Assembly: GCA_017561715.1 (NCBI GenBank) | Contig: JAFZBN010000015.1 | Coordinates: 124,001 to 188,000 of the forward strand | Source of the DNA: Clostridiales bacterium | GTDB taxonomy: Bacteria; Bacillota; Clostridia; Saccharofermentanales; Saccharofermentanaceae | Reading direction: 5' to 3' | Length of the DNA stretch: 64,000 bases | Part shown: in pieces, positions 9,581 through 17,913 of the stretch | Layout of the letters: each line of letters opens with the position of its first letter | Position numbering within the stretch: the first letter of the stretch is position 1 | Made by a program: the position numbers and the translations under genes | Notes under the pieces: model-generated | The model's input: only the letters and a program-made list of their open reading frames with translations | Told to the model about the DNA's origin: nothing | Database searches by the model: none

Positions 9581-9648
9581 AAAAAATATCCCTCCTGCGA
9601 CGAGTTTTGCTTTAGCAAACTGTTCGAGTCGCAAGAGGGATATATTTT
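9581..9648 (-). terminator. Intrinsic terminator of mscL
   Basis: A long hairpin: an outer stem of about 18 bp (ATATCCCTC..TGCGAC with its complement) and an inner stem GTTTTGC/GCAAAC with a TTTA loop. On the minus strand it ends in a run of T. It starts 16 bases after the mscL stop. Confidence 0.8.
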
Positions 9649-9664
9649 GCTTGTATTTAGAAAC

Positions 9665-10090
9665 TTATGCGTCCTTCTTGAGGAGGTCGCGGATCTCTGT
9701 AAGAAGAGCGATATCTGCAGGTGTCTCTTCTTCCTTCTTCTCTTCTTCTTCCTTCTTAACAAGTTTTTCCTTAGCCTTGTTCATAAGACGGATAACGATG
9801 AAGATAACGAAAGCGATGATGATGAACTGGATGATCGCGTTGATCAGGATGCCGTAGCCGATAGCGACTTCGCCTTCCATCTCAAGTGTCTCCGGATTCA
9901 ATGTACCGGACTTCAGAACGTACTTCATGTTCGCAAAATCTACACCGGATGTCAGCATACCGATGCAAGGCATGATGATGTTATCAACAAGCGCGGTGAC
10001 GATCTTACCGAAAGCAGCACCGATAACTACTGCGGTTGCCAGGTCGATAACATTTCCTCTCATAAGAAAAGCTTTAAAATCTTTCCACAT
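9665..10090 (-). CDS. mscL: Large-conductance mechanosensitive channel
   Basis: MscL, which opens as a pentamer under membrane tension and releases solutes during hypo-osmotic shock. The N-terminus MWKDFKAFLMRGNVIDLATA and the first transmembrane segment VVIGAAFGKIVTALVDNIIM are highly typical. A second transmembrane segment (FIIIAFVIFIVIRLM) and a charged C-terminal helix rich in Lys and Glu follow. At 141 residues the length is normal. It has its own promoter and terminator and so appears to be transcribed alone. Confidence 0.97.
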   Translation of the reverse strand: MWKDFKAFLMRGNVIDLATAVVIGAAFGKIVTALVDNIIMPCIGMLTSGVDFANMKYVLKSGTLNPETLEMEGEVAIGYGILINAIIQFIIIAFVIFIVIRLMNKAKEKLVKKEEEEKKEEETPADIALLTEIRDLLKKDA

Positions 10091-10125
10091 AAAACAACCC
10101 TCCGTATATGTTTTTTCTTTATTTC

Positions 10126-10154
10126 ACTATATTCCAATCGGAACTATTTGTGAA
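10126..10154 (-). promoter_or_regulatory. Promoter of mscL
   Basis: TTCACA, 17 bases and TATAGT on the minus strand, followed by a GGAGG ribosome site and the mscL ATG. The -35 box directly abuts the stop codon of the upstream ArsR gene. Confidence 0.65.
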
Positions 10155-10508
10155 CTACTTATTCTTATCCTTCTTGTCCTTTTTCTTCTTTTTCTTGTCT
10201 TTCTTTACCTTCTTCTCTTTTTCCGGTTCTTCAGGAGCCGTTACCGACAATAGATCCGAAAGACATTTCTTCATCTCGATGATGCTTTCTTCGTTGATCA
10301 TGTAAAAGCACTCGCGTCCGACTTTATTGACGGAAACGATCTTGGATGAAGTAAGAAGCTGCATATGGTGAGACAGCGTCGGCTGAGAGATCTTCAGATG
10401 TTCAAGGATATCTTTTGCGCGAAGCTTATTGCCACGGCTTAAAATACCGAGGATCTGCATCCTTGTCGGATCACCCAAAACTTCGAAGCGTGAGTTTACG
10501 TTATCCAA
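10155..10508 (-). CDS. ArsR-family transcriptional regulator with lysine-rich tail
   Basis: A winged-helix repressor-like protein. EVLGDPTRMQILGIL, AKDILEHLKISQPTLSHHMQ and LLTSSKIVSVNKVGRECFYM match the ArsR helix-turn-helix and wing. Cys residues of the metal-sensing type are absent in the recognition helix, so the signal is unknown. The last 25 or so residues are nearly all Lys, Asp and Glu, a low-complexity tail not usual in ArsR proteins. The start codon is TTG, with GGAGG 8 bases upstream. It lies 15 bases after the YhbD-like gene and is probably co-transcribed with it. Confidence 0.85.
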   Translation of the reverse strand: MDNVNSRFEVLGDPTRMQILGILSRGNKLRAKDILEHLKISQPTLSHHMQLLTSSKIVSVNKVGRECFYMINEESIIEMKKCLSDLLSVTAPEEPEKEKKVKKDKKKKKKDKKDKNK

Positions 10509-10523
10509 AGTCTCTACCTCCCG

Positions 10524-11156
10524 TTATGCGATCAGTTGTTCTTTGAGAGCCTCTTCAAAATCAGAAAGGTTCGCGCATGCGACGACTTCCGTATTATCTT
10601 CAAGAAGGATATCTTCATCCTCCTTAACGAGCAGTGTCATCGGAACACCGAGCTTTCTAAGAAGCAGGAGCTGATATTCCTTGCTCGGCTGATTGGCGAG
10701 ATACTTGCTGAGCATGCGCAGGATCTGCTTGGCATCTTCAAGATAGATACCGGAAAGGCGCATGAGATGGTCGATCACATATACGCCGAATACATCGTCG
10801 AACTTCATGTTCTTCTTTTCCGGGAAAACGGAAGTAAAAACAGTCATCGAGATCTTCGATACCAGATTCAGTTTTGCGAAATCATCTAACGGGATCAAAA
10901 AGCTCTTTACATTCGGCGAGAAGATCTCCTGAAGCTGTTCAACTGTCAACTCACCTTTAAGATCCTGAATTCTTTCAATACGTGCGAGGACACGGTCTCT
11001 GGGGAGAAAAGTCTCCTGTCCGGTTACGGTCGCCTTATGGATAAACCAACTCTCCGGAATCAATTTCATTCTTTTCCAACGATAAAGTGTACCGTATGAA
11101 ATACGCGCTACACGAAGAAGCTGTTTTTTCGAAATCAATTCTTCATTCTCAAACAT
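10524..11156 (-). CDS. YhbD-family (DUF4004) HTH protein
   Basis: The N-terminus ISKKQLLRVARISYGTLYRW followed by KRMKLIPESWF and TGQETFLPRDRVLARI matches Bacillus YhbD, a MerR-like helix-turn-helix protein. The rest (about residues 70-210) is mostly helical with no motif I recognise. The ATG at 11156 is chosen because GAGGGGTG lies just upstream; an earlier in-frame GTG overlaps that site. In Bacillus yhbD is next to the bactofilin genes, but here the partner is an ArsR regulator. Function is not established; a DNA-binding regulator is likely. Confidence 0.8.
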   Translation of the reverse strand: MFENEELISKKQLLRVARISYGTLYRWKRMKLIPESWFIHKATVTGQETFLPRDRVLARIERIQDLKGELTVEQLQEIFSPNVKSFLIPLDDFAKLNLVSKISMTVFTSVFPEKKNMKFDDVFGVYVIDHLMRLSGIYLEDAKQILRMLSKYLANQPSKEYQLLLLRKLGVPMTLLVKEDEDILLEDNTEVVACANLSDFEEALKEQLIA

Positions 11157-11177
11157 GGTTTCACCCCTCACAAAATA

Positions 11178-11220
11178 ATAGCTGCGGATAATCCCCTTAG
11201 ATTAATCCACAGCTATCATT
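11178..11220 (-). terminator. Probable terminator or leader hairpin
   Basis: An imperfect inverted repeat TAGCTGTGGATTAATC/GATTATCCGCAGCTA with a short loop, followed on the minus strand by TTATTTTG. It sits between the zinc-ribbon gene and the YhbD-like gene. The T-run is short, so it could instead be a hairpin in the 5' leader of the YhbD-like transcript. The rest of 11221-11308 shows nothing definite. Confidence 0.5.
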
Positions 11221-11308
11221 TTAGAGAAACAATGTTACAACTTCTAAACAGCCATATAGCATTTACATTCCTTTTACGTCTCGAAAAGCACTAAAGGAAA
11301 AGCACTTA

Positions 11309-12064
11309 TCAGAGATCGAAAGCATCCTTAATGGTGTCTACAAGTTCTTCCACATCACCGGACATCGCGGCTTCAAAGATCTCATTGAACATGAAGTAAC
11401 AAACGATAACAAGAGAGAGCGCGAGGATGATCAGGAGGATCTTCCAGATCAATACGGCTCTTGCGAAGCTCTTTCTGCTCTTGCATTTCTTACCTGCTGC
11501 CGAGAGAATGATCGAGCTGATCAGACCAACGACCGGGATCGCGAACAGAAGCATCAGGAAGAAAGCCGTGCCCGTCTTAAGCGGCTTCTGATCGGCATCC
11601 GGATTCAGTTCTTCAGTAACCGGAGCCGGATACGGATTCGTATTTGAGGAATATACAGGCGCAGCCATCGTTTCCGGATTCAGAGCAACCGGTGCCGGTG
11701 TGGAAACCGGAGCAGGAGCCGGTGCCGGTGCAGAGACCGGGATCGGAGCAACAGCTACAGCAGGCTCAACGATCGGAGCCTGATCGATCTGAGAAAACTC
11801 AGGTACTACTTCTTCGATTGGTGCAACTTCAGGAACTACCTCCGGGATATCGGAAGATACTTCCGGTACGACTTCTTTCTGCTTCGGAACGGCGATCGGC
11901 GCACCCGGATCAAAAGAAGCACTCGGGACATCCTCGGCAACCTGCTGCACTTGTGCAGCCGCGTCATTTACTGCTTCCGCGACCGGAGCAGCAAGAGGAG
12001 TACCACAAGACGAACAGAACTTCATGCCTTCCGGCATTTCAGCTTGACAATTAGGACAAATCAT
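11309..12064 (-). CDS. Zinc-ribbon membrane protein with Pro/Ala/Val-rich linker
   Basis: The protein begins with a zinc ribbon, CPNCQAEMPEGMKFCSSCG (two CxxC pairs), followed by about 130 residues rich in Pro, Ala, Val and Glu that should be disordered. Two hydrophobic segments follow near the C-terminus (AFFLMLLFAIPVVGLISSII and AVLIWKILLIILALSLVIVC), then an acidic tail. The ATG at 12064 has AGGAGG 8 bases upstream. Zinc-ribbon proteins of this layout are common in Firmicutes, with unknown function. It has its own promoter upstream and is monocistronic or nearly so. Confidence 0.8.
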   Translation of the reverse strand: MICPNCQAEMPEGMKFCSSCGTPLAAPVAEAVNDAAAQVQQVAEDVPSASFDPGAPIAVPKQKEVVPEVSSDIPEVVPEVAPIEEVVPEFSQIDQAPIVEPAVAVAPIPVSAPAPAPAPVSTPAPVALNPETMAAPVYSSNTNPYPAPVTEELNPDADQKPLKTGTAFFLMLLFAIPVVGLISSIILSAAGKKCKSRKSFARAVLIWKILLIILALSLVIVCYFMFNEIFEAAMSGDVEELVDTIKDAFDL

Positions 12065-12143
12065 AAACGAACCCTCCTGGTCAATTTCTATATGTCCCGT
12101 TCCGTACGAAACCTGCACGTTCAGCGGGAAAATGAACGAATTA

Positions 12144-12172
12144 ATTATATCATGTTTTCTTGTGAATGTTTA
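12144..12172 (-). promoter_or_regulatory. Promoter of the zinc-ribbon gene
   Basis: On the minus strand TAAACA, 17 bases and a perfect TATAAT that is preceded by TGA, giving an extended -10 element. It lies about 80 bases before the zinc-ribbon ATG. Confidence 0.65.
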
Positions 12173-12190
12173 TATCAGGATAGCATTCCG

Positions 12191-15100
12191 TCACACAGGG
12201 ATCACTGCTACACAGAACTGACCTGCCTGAAGCGTATACTTTCTGTCTCCGAGATTCAGGAACCCCCTCTTGGACGCCAGAGCGATCTTTTTACACGAGG
12301 AAGAGTATCTCGTTACGGATATATCACGGTCCGACGCATTGGAATCGATCAGGAACTGCTGCTGTTCTTGCGTCGGGTTCGTAATGATCAGATACACATA
12401 CCCCTCGGAAGTATATGCGTACGAATGAAGCCCTACGGAATAGTTCTCATCTTTAATATGCGTCAAAGGCGCGGCCCATGATGTCTCGATACGCTGACCG
12501 GACGTGACTTCCGTCAAAACTCCGACGAGTCTTATCAGAGTCTCCGTGTTGGCCGTTTTGACCTTACGGTTTTCAAGCGTATCGCCGTCATTGGCAAACA
12601 GGTAATCATCGTTCGCGTCGGATCCGGATCTGCTGACGGGAAGATCGACCGTGACGAACGAAGTATGCGCGCCGAGGTCCGAAAGAAGAAAATCGATCAT
12701 CTCAGCGGCTGAAAGCGGCTTCTCGTCCTGATAAACACGGTTTTCCGATACACGGTTTTGTACAACGGAGAAAGAGAGATCACTGATCCATTCACCTGCG
12801 GACTCCTGTACATGCGAGGTATTTCTCGGGATCGCGTCCACATAATCCGTATACGCGGCTTCGATCAGTTTCGCGTTTCCGTCATCCGGCAGCGTTTCCG
12901 CCACTTCCGCTCCCGCGTTCGTAATATTCAGGGCCGAAGCATGGTAATCGGCAATGGAAGTCATCGTTCCGCTGTCGTATTTCATACCGTCGACAAAGAA
13001 AACTTTATCCTTAAGCTCCGGGTAGTACCTCGAAGTGGAGATCAAAGAGATCATATAGTCGACATAGGCTCTTCTCTGAAGATCCGTTTCAAAAAGGCCC
13101 TCATGGTCGGAGATCTCGATCACGATCCTGTCGAACTGCTTGTTCCACGGCACAGCGGTTCCGTTATCCACACGGATCTTTCCGTAAGTATCGGTGATAC
13201 CGCCGCACATATATCCCAGAAGGATTTCGGTCTCATCGGCGGCGAAAGAAGAATCGATCACAAGCCACGGATCGGCGTCCACCTGCTTTACCAGACGCAT
13301 CGTCGACTCCAGGGAAACTACTCCGGAATCCACGATATTCCCGTTCTCGTCATCATATACATATTCATTTCCGATAACGGAAATATTCGAAGCGATATGT
13401 CTGCCGTTTCTTCCCAGTCCGAGATTTTCCAGACGCAGGAATTCGGGATGGCTGTCCGAAAGAAGATCTACAAGCTGCGGTTTGATCACCGGGTCAGAAT
13501 ACGTGTCTCTTTCCAGACGGACAACGTCGGTGAACATCTCACCACTTCCGTAAAAACCGATATTCAGACGGATCTCCGTTTTTTCGAGATCGATCTTTTC
13601 CTTCGGCCATGCAAAAGTATACGAATACTCTTTCCAGTTTCCGTTCACTCCGGTAAATGTCGTTCCGATCGGTTCAGACAGACCGGAGATCCAGACGAGC
13701 ACTTCTTCATTCTCCGTGTTGCCTGACTTAAGCCACAGACGGATGTTGTAGAATACCTTTTCTTTCATCGGATTCAGTTCATCCCTGGAGATCACCTGAG
13801 AAATAAAGTGCGCGTCTTCTTCGTCAGGGTCAGACGAAGAAAGGTGCAGGGATTTTACCCCCGCCATCTTCGGCGCGTCCGAGGCGATCTGGACAAAGGT
13901 CTCCGGTCCGAAAACGTCCCATGCGTTATTTCCGTCCGAAGAAACGGAAGGTACGGGCGCGAACAGGATACACATATCACCATTCTGCACTTCGATCTCT
14001 CCGATATCACGGTCAAGCGTGACTTTGGTATACATGGAAGCCGAAGACAATGTGCCGGATCTCGATATCAGGATGCTTTCATCCGAAGAACCGCAGATCG
14101 AAGAGATCTGATTGTCTTTTCCGGCAAATACCTGATGCCAGGAACAAGTGCTTTTCGAGAACGAATAGATATAACCGTTATCCGTCAGCACCCAGATATC
14201 CCCGCCCGGGAACGTTACGACCTGCTTCGGTACAACATCGTCGGGAAGCTTGCCGTCATATCGGTTAAAGGAAAACGTATCGGCGGAAGTATCGTACTTT
14301 CCGACCGCGACCTGACCGTTGTCACCGATCAGGATGAATTCGCCGTTGTTATACGCGGAAAGCACCCATGTGTCGCTGCTGTTCGTCTCAAGTTCATCCT
14401 GAGAAACTTTTCGGAACATGGAAGCGTTCACAGAAGTGCAGACATAACCGTTTTCACCTGCAAGGATGATCCTCGATCCGTCCGAGACCGAAGTATAAAG
14501 ATCGTTCGCGGTCCCTGTCATCGGCGAAGTGATCTTGGAAGTATCGCAAACTCTGACGGTTCCGTTCGTTCCGCAAGCGACTGCCATTTTCCCGAGTATC
14601 GTAAGAGAATGGATCTCAAAATCACCTTTTTCCGAAGAGATCGCCGAATCCCAGCTTCTGCCGTTCGCAGAGATAAGGAAAGAACCTTTTTTCGTCACGG
14701 CGAAAAAGTGACCGTTCAGGACCGCCACATCGACGATCGGGTCGCCTTCTTCCGGCGCAAAAACGGTGACCGGTTCGGCAGATGTCAGATCCGCAAGAAG
14801 TTCACCACTTTCCAGAAGCGCGGCGATATATGTTCCGTTGGTACGTATGACCGATGCGGACAGTTTTCCCTGTTCCGAGCTGTCTACGGGACGCCAGATG
14901 CCCAGCTGTTCCGTCTGATAATCAAGGATATTTGCATTCACGACCTGCTTCAACTGACCGTCCTCGTCGTAGGAAAGAATGCGCAGCTTTCCGTCTTTGT
15001 AAGATCCGGACGACATGATTTCTTCATCTGAACGGTTGTGGAGATATACGACGTTTTCACTGGCCTCCGCCACGCTGAAAACATCTTCGTTGTAGCTGCT

Positions 15101-15355
15101 TTCAAAGGACGGATCCCAGATCAGGTTCGTCGACGGAACATAGGAAAGGTTTACGCCCATTCCGGAAGTGGGCACACCGGATTTCTCATTCTGCGTCGAG
15201 ACCCTCGGAAACTCGGAAGACCTTCTTAAGACTCCCAGACTGACAAAGAGGATCGAAGCGACAAGCAAAAAGATCGTAAACACCGTCACTGCGGTGAGCA
15301 GCGGGCGCTTATGAACACGATTATCGCGTTTAAACATCCTTCGAAGCCAATTCAT
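12191..15355 (-). CDS. Large membrane-anchored protein with propeller-like and carbohydrate-binding-like regions
   Basis: 1054 residues. A single hydrophobic anchor (about residues 19-43) follows a basic N-terminus, so most of the chain is probably outside the cell. Residues about 75-90 (NLIWDPSFESS) look like the start of a CBM4/9-type jelly roll. About 400 residues of repeated short beta blades (GENGYVCTSVN, NNGEFILIGDNGQVAVG, DNGYIYSFSKS) follow, resembling a beta-propeller. Then comes a region like the rest of a jelly roll (FYNIRLWLKSG, WKEYSYTFAWP). The C-terminal 400 residues recall glycosidase barrels with a final beta-domain, but I see no certain catalytic pair. Its ATG overlaps the CPBP protease stop (ATGA). 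Function is unknown; a cell-surface carbohydrate-active or binding protein is an inference. Confidence 0.75.
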   Translation of the reverse strand: MNWLRRMFKRDNRVHKRPLLTAVTVFTIFLLVASILFVSLGVLRRSSEFPRVSTQNEKSGVPTSGMGVNLSYVPSTNLIWDPSFESSYNEDVFSVAEASENVVYLHNRSDEEIMSSGSYKDGKLRILSYDEDGQLKQVVNANILDYQTEQLGIWRPVDSSEQGKLSASVIRTNGTYIAALLESGELLADLTSAEPVTVFAPEEGDPIVDVAVLNGHFFAVTKKGSFLISANGRSWDSAISSEKGDFEIHSLTILGKMAVACGTNGTVRVCDTSKITSPMTGTANDLYTSVSDGSRIILAGENGYVCTSVNASMFRKVSQDELETNSSDTWVLSAYNNGEFILIGDNGQVAVGKYDTSADTFSFNRYDGKLPDDVVPKQVVTFPGGDIWVLTDNGYIYSFSKSTCSWHQVFAGKDNQISSICGSSDESILISRSGTLSSASMYTKVTLDRDIGEIEVQNGDMCILFAPVPSVSSDGNNAWDVFGPETFVQIASDAPKMAGVKSLHLSSSDPDEEDAHFISQVISRDELNPMKEKVFYNIRLWLKSGNTENEEVLVWISGLSEPIGTTFTGVNGNWKEYSYTFAWPKEKIDLEKTEIRLNIGFYGSGEMFTDVVRLERDTYSDPVIKPQLVDLLSDSHPEFLRLENLGLGRNGRHIASNISVIGNEYVYDDENGNIVDSGVVSLESTMRLVKQVDADPWLVIDSSFAADETEILLGYMCGGITDTYGKIRVDNGTAVPWNKQFDRIVIEISDHEGLFETDLQRRAYVDYMISLISTSRYYPELKDKVFFVDGMKYDSGTMTSIADYHASALNITNAGAEVAETLPDDGNAKLIEAAYTDYVDAIPRNTSHVQESAGEWISDLSFSVVQNRVSENRVYQDEKPLSAAEMIDFLLSDLGAHTSFVTVDLPVSRSGSDANDDYLFANDGDTLENRKVKTANTETLIRLVGVLTEVTSGQRIETSWAAPLTHIKDENYSVGLHSYAYTSEGYVYLIITNPTQEQQQFLIDSNASDRDISVTRYSSSCKKIALASKRGFLNLGDRKYTLQAGQFCVAVIPV

Positions 15356-16209
15356 GTGTGTCTTCCGGACAGCATCTTATTGATGTCTGCGGTCTCCTCC
15401 TTAACTTCAGCAAAGCGTTCTTTTCTCTTAAGTGCCATATACACGGTGATCACACCGAAGAATACGATCGCGGCGATCTCGATCCCGGTCAGGATATTGT
15501 CCGCTTTCTCCGATATATCGAACAGCATATAGATACCGCTTCCCATGATATTAAACACCATGTGCGCGACGATCACCATGATCAGGTTGCGTGTAAGATA
15601 GTACAGCGCTCCGAGCATGAGACCCGCAAGGAAGGCGTATCCGATCTGGATCGGCTGCCCGTGCATGCCTCCGAAATACAGAGAACTTGCAAATATGGCA
15701 AGAAGCGGTTTTTTCAGTTCCAGCATACCCTGCATGATGAAGCCGCGGAAAAGGATCTCTTCAAACACCGGAACAAAAATGCACGTTCCGATGACACTCA
15801 TATACAGATCCGCGTTAGAGGTACTTTTCGACTGCATCATCTCGCTATAGTTCTCGAGGGATTTCTGAACCGCGGATACAGGCAGGTTTTTTACGATAAA
15901 AAAATACAGAACGACCACGCCGAGCATGGCCAGAGCGGATACGACGGCGTATGTCCAGTCAACCGGTTTTCCCGCAGCGATCGTCGGTGTCCCGAGAACG
16001 TACTTTTTCCTGATGATCCACCAGATGATACAGACCGTTACGCCGATAACTCCTTCGATCAGATAGATCAGACCTTCATGGTCCAGATAGTCCTCGCCTT
16101 CGAGCAAAGCAACAGTCTGAAGCGAGAAAAACATGATCACGAAATACGCGATGACACAGATAAGCGGTTCCAGGAAAAAACGAAACGCGACCCTGCTTCT
16201 GTAACTCAT
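15352..16209 (-). CDS. CPBP-family intramembrane metalloprotease
   Basis: A multi-spanning membrane protein with the CAAX-protease/bacteriocin-processing (CPBP, Abi) motifs in order: EEILFRGF (EExxxR), FGGMHG (FxxxH) and HMVFNIMG (HxxxN). All catalytic residues are kept. About eight hydrophobic segments are visible in 285 residues. Substrates of such proteins are mostly unknown; some process peptides or prenylated proteins. It overlaps both neighbours by 4 bp, so it is tightly coupled to the DUF1292-like gene upstream and the large surface protein downstream. Confidence 0.88.
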   Translation of the reverse strand: MSYRSRVAFRFFLEPLICVIAYFVIMFFSLQTVALLEGEDYLDHEGLIYLIEGVIGVTVCIIWWIIRKKYVLGTPTIAAGKPVDWTYAVVSALAMLGVVVLYFFIVKNLPVSAVQKSLENYSEMMQSKSTSNADLYMSVIGTCIFVPVFEEILFRGFIMQGMLELKKPLLAIFASSLYFGGMHGQPIQIGYAFLAGLMLGALYYLTRNLIMVIVAHMVFNIMGSGIYMLFDISEKADNILTGIEIAAIVFFGVITVYMALKRKERFAEVKEETADINKMLSGRHT

Positions 16210-16652
16210 TTTTTCTCCTCATTCTGCGAAGGTGCGGGTTCTTGAACAGGACTCGGTGTTACCATCGGCATACGGTTATAAACAGCCCCCTTTTTCTTTT
16301 TGTCCTTGACATTCGCGGCATATCTTCTCATAAAGACGGTAAATGCCGCTTCAAGTTCACTCTCGTTTTTGATGGAATAAAAGTACTGATCGCCGTTCTT
16401 GGCATATTCCGTACGCATGATCACAAGTTCCGGATCCGCGTGATTTCCGTCATCCGGCTCATAGTTGTACATGACCGCGTATTCGATCTTTTCGATCATG
16501 AACGTATCGATCATGGACAGGTAATACTCTTTTCCGTTAGAAGCATCGCGAATAACAGCAAGCGCATCACCCTCCTTCGGAGAATGATGCGTGAATTGCG
16601 GTCTTCTTATGGACTTTGATTTACTCTTCTTCGTCTGAGAAGTCTTCTTCAT
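16206..16652 (-). CDS. DUF1292-like protein with basic N-terminus
   Basis: The centre of the protein (DALAVIRDASNGKEYYLSMI, EKIEYAVMYNYEPDDG, ELVIMRTEYAKNGDQYFYSI) has the same layout as DUF1292 proteins such as the one encoded just upstream, so this looks like a diverged second copy. The N-terminal 30 residues are rich in Lys and Ser, and the C-terminus is basic and Pro/Gln-rich, in contrast to the very acidic upstream copy. The start at 16652 lies inside the upstream gene (32-bp overlap) and has GGAGG 12 bases before it; the true start is somewhat uncertain. Function unknown. Confidence 0.7.
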   Translation of the reverse strand: MKKTSQTKKSKSKSIRRPQFTHHSPKEGDALAVIRDASNGKEYYLSMIDTFMIEKIEYAVMYNYEPDDGNHADPELVIMRTEYAKNGDQYFYSIKNESELEAAFTVFMRRYAANVKDKKKKGAVYNRMPMVTPSPVQEPAPSQNEEKK

Positions 16653-16992
16653 CGTCGAGCTCAGCCTCCGCGCACAGACGATCGTACTCTTCGTAGATCT
16701 CGTCCGCTTCATCTTCGTCCAGACTCATCAGGCCTTCTTCGCCGTCATCTGTCTTAACGACCTTGGTGATGACCATTTCCGGCTCTTCTTCGTCTGTTGT
16801 AACCAGTACACAATAAGACTGATCCTTGTATTCAAAATCATCAACGAGCGCGAACTGATATTCTTCGCCGCTTTCGGCATCTACCATCGTGATGATCGCT
16901 TCATCATCATAGATATCTTCGATACCTTCGATGTTCTCTTCACAGTTATCGCAATCGCCGTTATCACAGCTTTTACCACAATCAAATAACAT
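16621..16992 (-). CDS. DUF1292 (YrzB-like) acidic protein
   Basis: A 123-residue, strongly acidic protein. EAIITMVDAESGEEYQFALV, QSYCVLVTTDEEEPEMVITK and MSLDEDEADEIYEEYDRL match the DUF1292 family, which in Firmicutes follows ruvX. A short Cys-rich N-terminus (CGKSCDNGDCDNC) could bind a metal; this is unusual for the family. An EEE-rich tail ends the protein. GGAGG precedes the ATG. The family has no established function. Confidence 0.88.
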   Translation of the reverse strand: MLFDCGKSCDNGDCDNCEENIEGIEDIYDDEAIITMVDAESGEEYQFALVDDFEYKDQSYCVLVTTDEEEPEMVITKVVKTDDGEEGLMSLDEDEADEIYEEYDRLCAEAELDDEEDFSDEEE

Positions 16993-17067
16993 AATCTCGT
17001 CCTCCGAATAATAAATTACCCATCTTTTTGTCTTATCAGACTTATCTCATTATAACATGAAATTCTT

Positions 17068-17490
17068 TTACTTACGGGAAATATCCAGATATTCCTGCAA
17101 AATGATCTCCGCGGCGACCTGATCGACGACTTTTTTCTTGTTTTTTCCCGAAACACCGGTTTGTCTTAAAAACTGAGAAGCGATCACCGTTGTATATCTC
17201 TCATCACGGAAAACAGGCTTAATACCGGTCTTTTCCTCGATCATCTGTCCGAAAAGCACTGCTTTTTCCTCAGACTCGCTGACCGTTCCGTCCGTGCGGC
17301 TCGGTCTTCCCAGTACGATCTCCGTGATATCGTTTTCCGAAACGATCTGAAAAATGCGCTCGATGGCATAATCACTGTCTACTCCGTTCCAGTTGATCGT
17401 CTCAAGCCCCCGGGCCATAATACGAAGAGGGTCGGATACAGCCACCCCGATTCTTCGCATACCGAAATCAATGGCCATTACCCGACTCAT
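17068..17490 (-). CDS. ruvX: RuvX/YqgF Holliday-junction resolvase-like protein
   Basis: 140 residues with an RNase H-like fold. MAIDFGMRRIGVAVSDPL is the diagnostic first strand with the catalytic Asp, and LGRPSRTDGTVSESEEK, FRDERYTTVIASQFLR and KKVVDQVAAEIILQEYL hold the remaining conserved acids. YqgF proteins act in 16S rRNA maturation and possibly on recombination intermediates. The order ireB-ruvX-DUF1292 is conserved in Firmicutes. The gene lies 21 bases after ireB. Confidence 0.94.
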   Translation of the reverse strand: MSRVMAIDFGMRRIGVAVSDPLRIMARGLETINWNGVDSDYAIERIFQIVSENDITEIVLGRPSRTDGTVSESEEKAVLFGQMIEEKTGIKPVFRDERYTTVIASQFLRQTGVSGKNKKKVVDQVAAEIILQEYLDISRK

Positions 17491-17511
17491 TCTTTTAAAT
17501 CTCCTGATAAA

Positions 17512-17772
17512 TTATTCTTCCGCCAGTCTCTCACAATACTCTCTGACGATGACCTCAAGAAGCTCATCGCGTTCCATACGACGGATAATTCCACGTGCGC
17601 CCTTGTAGTTTGTAATGTAGGTCGGGTCACCGGACATAAAGTAGCCTACCAACTGGTTGATAGGATTGTACCCCTTTTCCTGCAGCGCATCCAAAACCTG
17701 CATCATCAATACCTTGGCATCCTCAGATCTCTCCATGTTAAATGAGAATCTGGCTGTACCGGAATCCTGCAT
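17512..17772 (-). CDS. ireB: IreB-family regulatory protein (UPF0297)
   Basis: 86 residues matching the IreB/YrzL family over the full length ([50 protein letters not shown]). In enterococci IreB is phosphorylated by the Ser/Thr kinase IreK and influences cephalosporin resistance. Here only conservation and genomic position are visible. alaS, which often precedes it, is absent: upstream on the same strand is mtaB. A TGATAGAAT extended -10 element occurs upstream of the GGAGG site. Confidence 0.93.
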   Translation of the reverse strand: MQDSGTARFSFNMERSEDAKVLMMQVLDALQEKGYNPINQLVGYFMSGDPTYITNYKGARGIIRRMERDELLEVIVREYCERLAEE

Positions 17773-17913
17773 AGCTGACGCACCTCCTTTTTACTTTCAC
17801 AGTTATGTGTCTATTCTATCACATAAGAAATCAACTTTTCATTATTAATTTGTCATACAAGGTAAATATTTTTAGACTTTTTGGGAGGAAAAACTCCACT
17901 AAATTGAAAAATC

